DNA of 40,208 nucleotides from CAWBRT01 sp050015355 (lineage in GTDB: Bacteria > Acidobacteriota > Terriglobia > Terriglobales > Acidobacteriaceae), in NCBI GenBank assembly GCA_050015355.1, contig JBEKBO010000026.1, forward strand, positions 1-40,208. Reading direction: 5' to 3'. This document shows, piece after piece, positions 1 through 7,840 of this stretch (positions are counted from its first letter, which is position 1; each line of letters begins with the position of its first letter). Both the position numbers and the translations under genes were made by a program. Below the pieces are notes generated by a model that saw nothing but the letters and a program-made list of their open reading frames with translations, was not told where the DNA came from and made no database searches.

Positions 1-121
1 ACCGCTCAAAGCCAGTCATCATCGCCAATGTCCTCTGCCTCATCTTCTCAATCCACCTACTCGCTTGCACTTTAACCCGAGTAGCTGTGGAAAGCAGAGA
101 ACTTAATCAGAGTCTCCCTAG
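1..121 (-). mobile_element. Partial IS5-family insertion sequence, left window end
   Basis: Bases 2-121 are the exact reverse complement of 40089-40208. Reading leftward on the minus strand, the element begins after CTAG (118-121) with the tip GGAGACTCTGATTAAG. It reaches an ATG at 43-41 that opens a frame reading MRQRTLAMMTGFER up to the window edge. That peptide resembles the N-terminus of IS5-group transposases (family knowledge), and IS5-group elements duplicate a YTAR 4-bp target, which CTAG fits. Only the first ~117 bp of the element are inside the window, so the rest of the transposase is not visible. The IS family call rests on 14 residues and the CTAG boundary and is therefore moderate. 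Confidence 0.72.
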
Positions 122-155
122 GTAGATCACGAGAACGCTTGATCTATAGAATTCA

Positions 156-479
156 TCAAGTCTTGGCAACTTCCCGATCTATTACTCGTCCGAATATTTC
201 GTCTGAGATTTTGCGCGCAACATACATCGCGTCTGCGTAGATACCTTCCGTTTTGCACCATCGAGCTAGCCGTTTAAACGATTTCTCATCAATATGCGGT
301 TTGTCCGACAAAAGCTGGAAGCGCAATTCCACAGCAAGCTTCCTATCTATTTCCCGCTTAATCTCCGACTCGAATTCGTTAAGAAGCTTTTCCAAACGTC
401 GCCGGTCAAAATTCAGGCGCAGCGGATATCCATACTGGCTCGGATCGAATATCACGCCTCCCAATTCTGGCAAAGTCAC
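156..479 (-). CDS. Hypothetical protein, 107 aa, next to IS end
   Basis: I do not recognise this protein. It starts at a GTG (479) without a clear Shine-Dalgarno sequence and is visibly less GC-rich than its neighbours. The product is charged and helical looking (FDRRRLEKLLNEFESEIKRE at about residues 24-43) with a C-terminal half rich in Lys/Arg and aromatic residues. It has no signal peptide or membrane segment. It ends 35 bp from the IS5 boundary and starts 17 bp past the stop of the carboxylase gene on the same strand. Base composition and position suggest a recent arrival or a remnant of accessory DNA brought by the IS. The composition of the peptide argues for a real protein rather than a shadow frame, but the start is uncertain because the frame stays open upstream. 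Confidence 0.5.
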   Translation of the reverse strand: MTLPELGGVIFDPSQYGYPLRLNFDRRRLEKLLNEFESEIKREIDRKLAVELRFQLLSDKPHIDEKSFKRLARWCKTEGIYADAMYVARKISDEIFGRVIDREVAKT

Positions 480-495
480 CTGTATTCTATTACGC

Positions 496-2196
496 CTACG
501 TCTGCAAAATCCCCACGTTGAACTTCGGCACGTCGGGATTGTGCGAAGCCGCCTCCAGCGCCTGAATGATGGCGTCGCGCGTGTCCATCGGGTCGATGAT
601 CTTGTCCAGCCACAGGCGCGCCGCGCCGTAGCGTGGGTCCATCTGCCGGTCGTAGGTCTGCTTCACGCTCTCGTAAAGCTCCTTCTTGTCTTCTTCCGTC
701 AGCTTCCGGCCTTGGCGTTCCAGTTGCTTGATCTTGATTTCGACCAGCGTTCCGGCCGCGCTCTCGCCGCTCATCACCGAATAGCGCGCCGTCGGCCAGG
801 CATAGATGAATCGCGGATCGAAGGCCTTGCCGCACATGGCATAGTGGCCGGCGCCGAACGAGCCGCCGATGATGACCGAGATTTTCGGCACCACGGAATT
901 GGCGACGGCGTTCACCATCTTCGCGCCGGAGCGGATGATGCCGCTCCACTCGGCGTCGCGGCCCACCATGAATCCGTTCACATCGTGCAGGAAGACCAGC
1001 GGAATGACGTTCTGGTTGCAGTCCATGATGAAGCGCGCGGCCTTGTCGGCGCTCTCCGTATAGATGACGCCGCCGAACTCGACGCGCCGGTTGCCCTGCG
1101 GATCGGTCTGCTGCACGTGCTGTTTCTGATTGGCCACGATGCCGACGGCGTAGCCGCCAATGCGCGCGTAGCCGCACAGCACGGTCTGGCCATACTCGGC
1201 CTTGTACTCGTCGAACTTGCTGCCGTCGACGATGCGTGCAATCACCTCGCGCATGTCGTAAGGACGCGAGGGATCGCTTTCATAGATCCCATAAAGCTCT
1301 TCGGCGGCGTACAGCGGCGACTCCGGAGCGGACTGGTGAAACGGCCCGCCGAGCGAGCGGTAGCCCATCTTTTCCACCAGCGAGCGAATGCGCTTGAGGC
1401 AGGTTTCGTCGTTCGGCTCGCGGAAGTCGATGGTGCCGCTGATCGCCGAGTGCATGTGCGCGCCGCCAAGTTCTTCCGGCGAACTTTTCTGTCCAATGGC
1501 CATCTGCACCAGCGCCGGACCGGCAAGAAACAAGCCGCTGCCCTCCGTCATCAGGATGTGATCGCACATGACGGGCAGGTAAGCTCCTCCGGCCACGCAC
1601 ATGCCCATGATGGCGGTGATCTGCGGAATACCCATGGCCGACATGACCGCATTGTTGCGGAAAACCCGTCCAAAATCGTCCTGGTCGGGAAATACGTCTT
1701 CCTGCAAAGGCAGGAAAATGCCCGCCGAATCGACCAGGTAGATGGTGGGAACGTGATTCTCGATGGCGATGTTCTGCGCGCGGATCACCTTCTTCGCCGT
1801 CATCGGGAAGAATGCTCCGGCCTTGACCGTCGCGTCATTGACGATCAGCATGAACAGGCGATCATGGATGCGTCCGAGTCCGGTGATGACGCCTGCCGAC
1901 GGCGCTCCGCCCCACTCGTCATACATCTCCCATGCGGCATAGCCGCCCAACTCGAACACTTCCGTTCCGGGGTCAATGAGCAGCGCTATGCGCTCGCGCG
2001 CCGTCAGTCGCTCTTTCTTGTGCTGCGTCTCGATAGCCTTGGCGCCGCCGCCTTCGGCGATCTGCTGCTCCTGGTTGCGAACCTCGGCGACCAGGCGGGC
2101 CATCTCCCGCATGTTTTTTTCAAATCGTGGATGACTGGTCTGAACCTTCGTAGGCAGGACGTTGATTGCAGCCTCTATCTTGTTGCGATCGGCCAT
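496..2196 (-). CDS. Acyl-CoA carboxylase, carboxyltransferase (beta) subunit, methylcrotonyl/propionyl type
   Basis: A 566-residue carboxyltransferase that would move CO2 from biotin to an acyl-CoA. Length and motifs follow the methylcrotonyl-CoA carboxylase beta family: LVDSAGIFLPLQ, then GMCVAGGAYLP (first oxyanion-type Gly-Gly) in the N-terminal crotonase-like half, and GFMVGRDAEWSG and GGSFGAGHYAMCG in the C-terminal half. The ATG is preceded by AGAAGGTAAATC, a good ribosome-binding site. The biotin carboxylase/BCCP subunit is not in the window. Because methylmalonyl-CoA mutase subunits lie upstream on the same strand, propionyl-CoA is a plausible substrate, but sequence type alone points to branched or methylcrotonyl-like acyl-CoA, so the substrate is left open. 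It lies 211 bp downstream of the B12-binding subunit gene. Confidence 0.9.
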   Translation of the reverse strand: MADRNKIEAAINVLPTKVQTSHPRFEKNMREMARLVAEVRNQEQQIAEGGGAKAIETQHKKERLTARERIALLIDPGTEVFELGGYAAWEMYDEWGGAPSAGVITGLGRIHDRLFMLIVNDATVKAGAFFPMTAKKVIRAQNIAIENHVPTIYLVDSAGIFLPLQEDVFPDQDDFGRVFRNNAVMSAMGIPQITAIMGMCVAGGAYLPVMCDHILMTEGSGLFLAGPALVQMAIGQKSSPEELGGAHMHSAISGTIDFREPNDETCLKRIRSLVEKMGYRSLGGPFHQSAPESPLYAAEELYGIYESDPSRPYDMREVIARIVDGSKFDEYKAEYGQTVLCGYARIGGYAVGIVANQKQHVQQTDPQGNRRVEFGGVIYTESADKAARFIMDCNQNVIPLVFLHDVNGFMVGRDAEWSGIIRSGAKMVNAVANSVVPKISVIIGGSFGAGHYAMCGKAFDPRFIYAWPTARYSVMSGESAAGTLVEIKIKQLERQGRKLTEEDKKELYESVKQTYDRQMDPRYGAARLWLDKIIDPMDTRDAIIQALEAASHNPDVPKFNVGILQT

Positions 2197-2407
2197 GATT
2201 TACCTTCTGTCCCAACGACCGCGACGACGGCGCTCGCTTCGCGGCGCCCGCGCTCTGCCGGACAAATAACGGAAGTATGAATACGACAGAATCATTAAGC
2301 CTAAATGAGAGGCCGCATGATAAGCAATGAAGCTGTTGGGCCGCTAAGACCCTTCCGGTCGAAGCCCGCCTGACAAGCTGATGAAAGACGAATTTCTTGC
2401 CCAGCAG

Positions 2408-2827
2408 CTAATGCGCCACCGCTCCGCGTGCCCGCACATTCTCGCGGATGAAGCGCACGATGCCCTCCATCGGCGTGCCCGGCTGGAACACGGCGGCCAC
2501 GCCCTTTTCCTTGAGCGAGGCAACGTCCTGATCGGGGATGATGCCGCCGACCAGCACCATCACATCCGTCATTTCGTTCTGCTTCAGCATCTCCATCACG
2601 CGCGGCACGATGACGTTATGCGCGCCGCTTAGGATGGACAAGCCAATGACGTCGACATCTTCCTGCAGCGAGGCGTTGACGATCATCTCGGGCGTCTGGC
2701 GCAGGCCGGTATAGATGACCTCCATGCCGGCGTCGCGCAGCGCGCGCGCAATCACTTTAACCCCGCGGTCGTGCCCGTCCATTCCCGGCTTGGCGACAAG
2801 GACCCGTATTCGGCGGTCAGTAGCCAT
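2408..2827 (-). CDS. Methylmalonyl-CoA mutase small subunit, cobalamin-binding domain
   Basis: This is a stand-alone B12-binding Rossmann-like domain of about 139 residues. It shows the base-off cobalamin signature D-x-H-x-x-G (DGHDRG, D17, H19, G22), followed by S-x-L (LSILSG) and a GG loop (VGGIIPDQD). It would pair with the large catalytic subunit at 4014-5813 to isomerise methylmalonyl-CoA to succinyl-CoA, the separate-subunit arrangement typical of archaeal and some bacterial mutases. I chose ATG 2827 (MATDRR) because family members begin a few residues before RIRVLVAKPG. An in-frame ATG at 2845 adds six residues. Neither has a clear ribosome-binding site. A ~75-bp repeat starts right at the upstream edge of the gene (2845-2920), so its natural promoter or leader may have been replaced. 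Confidence 0.9.
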   Translation of the reverse strand: MATDRRIRVLVAKPGMDGHDRGVKVIARALRDAGMEVIYTGLRQTPEMIVNASLQEDVDVIGLSILSGAHNVIVPRVMEMLKQNEMTDVMVLVGGIIPDQDVASLKEKGVAAVFQPGTPMEGIVRFIRENVRARGAVAH

Positions 2828-2844
2828 CGAGGCAACATGATACA

Positions 2845-2920
2845 TCAGGAGAGCACGTTAAGCGGGGAACACGTGTGTGATTTGTACAGGCGCCTGTCTG
2901 TCGGAGTCATGCCGGGTAGA
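2845..2920. repeat. Direct repeat copy A flanking the 104-aa gene island
   Basis: About 75 bp that align with 3831-3907 in the same orientation. Shared blocks include CAGGAGAGCACGT, TAAGC-GGG, TGATTTG-ACA, GCG-C-GT and GGAG-CATGC, with small indels, roughly three quarters identical by eye. It abuts the 5' end of the B12-subunit gene. Together with copy B it brackets the segment that carries the secreted-protein gene. Confidence 0.75.
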
Positions 2921-3040
2921 GTGAACGGAGGGAATTTAGGTGTTGAGGGGCGTCTGAGCGGGGTGCCCTGGGCCGCCGGCCGAAACTCTGAACGGAAGCG
3001 CACCCAAACCGCGACGCCTTGGCTTGGACCAATATTGAAA

Positions 3041-3074
3041 CGGATGGGCGCGTAGGTTTAATCGCGCCCATCCG
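3041..3074. terminator. Perfect 12-bp stem hairpin, possible terminator
   Basis: CGGATGGGCGCG (3041-3052) is exactly complementary to CGCGCCCATCCG (3063-3074) with a 10-nt loop. It lies 55 bp downstream of the stop of the minus-strand gene at 3129-3443. On the minus strand only a weak T-rich stretch follows, so it could be a terminator without a strong U-tract or an RNA-stabilising hairpin. Confidence 0.55.
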
Positions 3075-3128
3075 CTATGCCGGTCGAAAATGCTTGTTTT
3101 TTTTCGCCCTCAGACCAGCCCATCGTGA

Positions 3129-3443
3129 TTAGTTTGCACCACTATCATTCTGGAGTTTCTGCAAGTAGTCGATGTCCTGCTGGCTCTCCCTCCGATCACC
3201 GCGAGCCGCCAACGCGTCCTTATCGAAACTCTCGTTGGTGGACGTGGCGGCGCTGTTAGAATAAGTCGGGTCGGTAGACTGCATCGACGTGGTTGGGTCA
3301 GTGGACTGAGTCGTAGTCTGGTCGGTGGACTGAGTCGTGTACTGATCCGAACTGGGATTCTCGGATTGTGTCTGCGCACTCGCACTCAAGGTGAGGCCAA
3401 GCGCCAGCACTGTAACCAGCGCGAGAATGCTTAAAGTTTTCAT
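3129..3443 (-). CDS. Small secreted Thr/Ser/Gln-rich protein, 104 aa
   Basis: This is a short exported protein of unknown function. Residues 1-23 form a classical Sec signal peptide (MKTLSILALVTVLALGLTLS followed by ASA, cleavage predicted after ASA-Q). Residues 25-70 are low complexity with imperfect repeats of the type TDQTTTQSTDPTT, and the last 35 residues are charged and helical (DKDALAARGDRRESQQDIDY). The start is secure: AGGAGGATCATCA directly precedes the ATG. No homologue comes to mind. The gene and its ~500-bp AT-richer upstream region sit between the two mutase subunit genes, bracketed by direct repeats, so it probably entered an existing operon. A periplasmic, stress-related or cell-envelope role would be a guess. 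Confidence 0.8.
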   Translation of the reverse strand: MKTLSILALVTVLALGLTLSASAQTQSENPSSDQYTTQSTDQTTTQSTDPTTSMQSTDPTYSNSAATSTNESFDKDALAARGDRRESQQDIDYLQKLQNDSGAN

Positions 3444-3708
3444 TGATGATCCTCCTGTTTGATGTAACGTTCTTCCTGCTTATTTATTCCAAGTTGACAT
3501 TCGCCGAAAATCATCCTCGGCACTTCAATGGTCAATCACATGACGCCGCCTTGAAGTACTTGTTTCCTTGTATCAAGTACGATCGCCATACCAATTCGAT
3601 GCACCACTCCACGCAACGATTCATGCCAACGAACTTTCACACCGATGAAAAATTCTTTTCGCCGCTATTAATTCTCGTTTGTTGCGCTTGTGTTTTCCCG
3701 TGTTAGCC

Positions 3709-3764
3709 CGTGTTTGTAAACAATTTGTAACCTGCGCTTATCTCGTGTTTATGAACAATTTGTG
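3709..3764. repeat. Two 21-bp direct repeats, 35-bp period
   Basis: CGTGTTTGTAAACAATTTGTA (3709-3729) recurs with three differences at 3744-3764 in an AT-rich gap upstream of the secreted-protein gene. Two near-identical sites 35 bp apart could be paired protein-binding sites, or a small tandem duplication. Further CGTGTT words occur just to the left. No promoter can be assigned firmly in the 3444-4013 gap, which otherwise holds only repeat copy B. Confidence 0.5.
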
Positions 3765-3830
3765 AAAATGTAAGGTCCAAAAACAAACGTGCCAATGAAA
3801 GCAAACAGGAAAGAACAGCTTAATGAGCAG

Positions 3831-3950
3831 TAGCAGGAGAGCACGTTTAAGCAGGGTTCACGAATGGCGTGATTTGCACAAGCGTCCGTTCATTGGAGCA
3901 TGCTGAACGAAGTGGAACGAAGCGAAGTATGTTCGCTCAGCATGACCCTT
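3831..3950. repeat. Direct repeat copy B plus small inverted repeat
   Basis: 3831-3907 aligns with 2845-2920 (see copy A). It runs into an inverted repeat, GCATGCTGAACGAA (3898-3911) against TTCGCTCAGCATG (about 3931-3943), which belongs to the TCATGCTGAGCGA-type repeat family also seen at 14888-15133. The whole lies 64-180 bp past the stop of the mutase large-subunit gene. Confidence 0.7.
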
Positions 3951-4013
3951 TGGAAAGCGATCAACTACTTGTCACTTGGCCGTATGGTGAAGGATGAGCA
4001 ACCAACGAATCAA

Positions 4014-5813
<1,800 letters not shown>

Positions 5814-6262
5814 CAGAATTCCTTAAAGACGCTAGATCATCGCAAGCGGCGTCCGCTTCCGGGAACTCGCGATTCCCTGTCGATCACCCCGGCAAACGCC
5901 AAAACGTTTCCCGAAGACCCCGCGAAAAACGAACCCCCACAGAAGGTTGACCCCCGCGCGAAAGTCCCACTTCTTAAGATGCCATCCAGGGCGAAGAGGC
6001 TCATGAACTGCCAGCCAGATCGCAACCACAGCTCTGAAACGATAGCGAAATCCTTCCGCCGGGGCAACCTGGCTTTCCAGGTCACTGCATTTTGCCACGA
6101 CGAACGGAGCAGCACCCGGTGAGCACGTCACATCTGAGTTGGTGTAGCTCCTAATGCAGCCTGCTCCCCGAGGTGGCCGCACTGACCGGTTTTCAGCGCG
6201 CGATCCCGACGGCGGCAGAGACGGCGATATGCATCGCGGTTTTCGAATGTCTGGTATAAACA
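5814..6262. other. Intergenic region between divergent mcm and sigma-factor genes
   Basis: 449 bp between divergently transcribed genes. I see no convincing ORF, tRNA or repeat here. A TATAAA at 6255-6260 sits only two bases before the sigma-factor ATG, too close to be its -10 element for that start unless translation really begins downstream. Promoters for both directions must lie here but I cannot assign them. Confidence 0.4.
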
Positions 6263-6844
6263 ATGGCCACAGCGCCTAATTCGGACTTGCAAGACTCGCG
6301 CTCCGGGGCCGGCCGCTCCGGCGAATCCGATTACCGGCTGGTGACGCGCATCGTGCATCGCGACGAAGGCGCATTCGGGGCCATCTACGACCGCTATTCC
6401 CGCGTGGTTTACTCGGTCGCGTTGCGCGTGGTGAGGGATGCCGGCATTGCGGAAGATATCCTGCATGACATTTTTCTGAATTTGTGGCGCTCGCCGCAGC
6501 AATTCGACGGAGCGCGTGGCAAGTTGGCTCCCTGGCTGGCGGTCATCGCGCGCCACCGCGCTATCGACTGGATACGCAAGCAGCATCCCCAGGAGGATCT
6601 GTCGGAAGTCCAACTGGTGGCCGACGAAGACTTGGCCGGCGAGGTCGAGCGCAAGTCGGCGATTGAAAGGGTTCGCGTGGCACTGAATGCCCTGCCTGAA
6701 AAACAGCGTGTGGCGCTGGAACTGGCATTCTTCCAGGGGCTGACGCATGCCGATATCGCCGCCCAGGCGGGCGAGCCGCTGGGCACGATCAAGACGCGAA
6801 TCCGTTCGGCACTGCTCTCTGTCAGGAGGGCGCTGGAACGATGA
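6263..6844 (+). CDS. RNA polymerase sigma factor, ECF type
   Basis: A 193-residue sigma factor that would direct RNA polymerase to stress or envelope promoters. Region 2 covers about residues 38-100 (AIYDRYSRVVYSVALRVVRD, then AEDILHDIFLNLWR and WLAVIARHRAIDWIRK). Region 4 covers about 135-190 (ALNALPEKQRVALELAFFQG, LTHADIAAQAGEPLGTIKTR). The spacing and the absence of regions 1 and 3 are typical of ECF factors, and the sequence is SigK-like. Its stop overlaps the start of the anti-sigma gene (ATGA), so the two are translationally coupled. There is no Shine-Dalgarno sequence before the chosen ATG, and a downstream in-frame start around DYRLVTRIV is possible. Confidence 0.93.
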   Translation: MATAPNSDLQDSRSGAGRSGESDYRLVTRIVHRDEGAFGAIYDRYSRVVYSVALRVVRDAGIAEDILHDIFLNLWRSPQQFDGARGKLAPWLAVIARHRAIDWIRKQHPQEDLSEVQLVADEDLAGEVERKSAIERVRVALNALPEKQRVALELAFFQGLTHADIAAQAGEPLGTIKTRIRSALLSVRRALER

Positions 6845-7647
6845 ACACGCACGAGGTTTCCGCCGACGATCTGGCCCTCTTTGCGATGCACTCGCTGGAG
6901 CCGGCGGACGTGTCGCGCATCTCCGGGCACCTCGGTGCATGTATCTCGTGCCGTACCGAACTACAGCGGATTCGGACGGATTTAGCAGCCGTTGCCCTCA
7001 CCACGCCCGAGGTCGCTCCACCGCCGCGCGCGCGCGAGCGCTTGTTCGCCGAAATCGGCGAGGAGTCGATCCACCAGCTCGGCGGCAGCCCAAAGCCCGC
7101 CGCGGAGGCGCATCCTCGCTGGTGGGCGGCCACCACCTATACCGGGGCTCTCATGCTCGCCATTGCCGCGGGTTTGCTATGGACGGAAAATGCGCGGCTG
7201 CGTTTTCAGCTTACCGCGCTGCGCCAGGTCCTGCACCAGGAGCAGACGCAACATCAGCAGGAACAGGCAGCCTTGGAAAACGCATCGCATGTGCTGGCCA
7301 TGCTGAACTCGCGCTCCACCATGCGCGTGCGGATGGCGGCCGGACCAGCCAAGCGGGAACCTCAGGCCGAGGCCATCTATTCGCGCGAACAGGGCCGGCT
7401 GCTGCTGATGGCCAGCAACCTGCGGTCGTTGCCGGCGCACAAAGCCTACCAACTCTGGATACTGCCCATGCAAGGCGCTCCTATCTCCGCCGGAGTCTTG
7501 AAGCCAGACGCAAAAGGGAGCGCCATGATGATGTGTCCGCAGGCTCCCGCCGTTGAGGCCAAGGGGTTCGCCCTCACGGTCGAGCCGGAAGAAGGTTCTC
7601 CGGCCCCCACCTCAAGCCCGGTGCTGGTGGGAGAGGTTCCTTCGTAA
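6841..7647 (+). CDS. Anti-sigma factor, RskA-like, membrane anchored
   Basis: A 268-residue partner of the sigma factor just upstream (ATGA overlap). Residues 5-45 form the cytosolic anti-sigma domain with a ZAS-type zinc motif H-x3-C-x2-C (H30, C34, C37). One membrane helix follows at about residues 100-117 (TGALMLAIAAGLLW), then a coiled-coil stretch rich in Gln/Glu (about 120-155). The last 110 residues are an extracytoplasmic anti-sigma-K C-terminal domain (AYQLWILPMQGAPISAGVL; GFALTVEPEEGSPAPTSSPV). By family knowledge, it holds the sigma factor inactive at the membrane until proteolysis or a redox/envelope signal releases it. Confidence 0.9.
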   Translation: MNTHEVSADDLALFAMHSLEPADVSRISGHLGACISCRTELQRIRTDLAAVALTTPEVAPPPRARERLFAEIGEESIHQLGGSPKPAAEAHPRWWAATTYTGALMLAIAAGLLWTENARLRFQLTALRQVLHQEQTQHQQEQAALENASHVLAMLNSRSTMRVRMAAGPAKREPQAEAIYSREQGRLLLMASNLRSLPAHKAYQLWILPMQGAPISAGVLKPDAKGSAMMMCPQAPAVEAKGFALTVEPEEGSPAPTSSPVLVGEVPS

Positions 7648-7690
7648 ACTTCACGTCGCGCGTACAGTTAATGCCGCTATGTTCGCGGCA

Positions 7691-7717
7691 AGAAAAAATG
7701 GCACGGTCTCCCGTGCC
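7691..7717 (-). terminator. Rho-independent terminator for the TolC-like gene
   Basis: On the minus strand GGCACGG-GAGA-CCGTGCC (7-bp stem, tetraloop) is followed by ATTTTTTCTT. This is a canonical intrinsic terminator, located about 125 bp beyond the stop of the TolC-like gene. Confidence 0.8.
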
Positions 7718-7796
7718 GTTCGCAATGGGTCACCGTCGGCGCGATGGTAGAACCAGCAGCTATCACCAAAGCGTCGCTATCTGCCGGCGAAGAAGA

Positions 7797-7822
7797 AAAG
7801 GCGACCCGTAAGGGCCGCCTTT
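7797..7822. terminator. Bidirectional terminator hairpin between convergent genes
   Basis: AAAGGCGACCC-GTAA-GGGCCGCCTTT: an 11-bp stem with one mismatch, AT ends on both sides, and a U-rich run (TTTTCTTCTTC) on the minus strand. It lies between the anti-sigma gene and the TolC-like gene, which converge. Confidence 0.7.
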
Positions 7823-7840
7823 AAGCGCGGGCAAGAAATT

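Noticed and set aside
253..2280. Long plus-strand ORF (675 codons)
   Set aside because: It is antisense to the carboxylase gene, has His/Arg/Val-rich codon-shadow composition, no ribosome-binding site and no domain.
3443..3706. Plus-strand 87-codon ORF upstream of the secreted-protein gene
   Set aside because: It overlaps the start region of the opposite-strand gene, has no ribosome-binding site, and does not resemble any protein.
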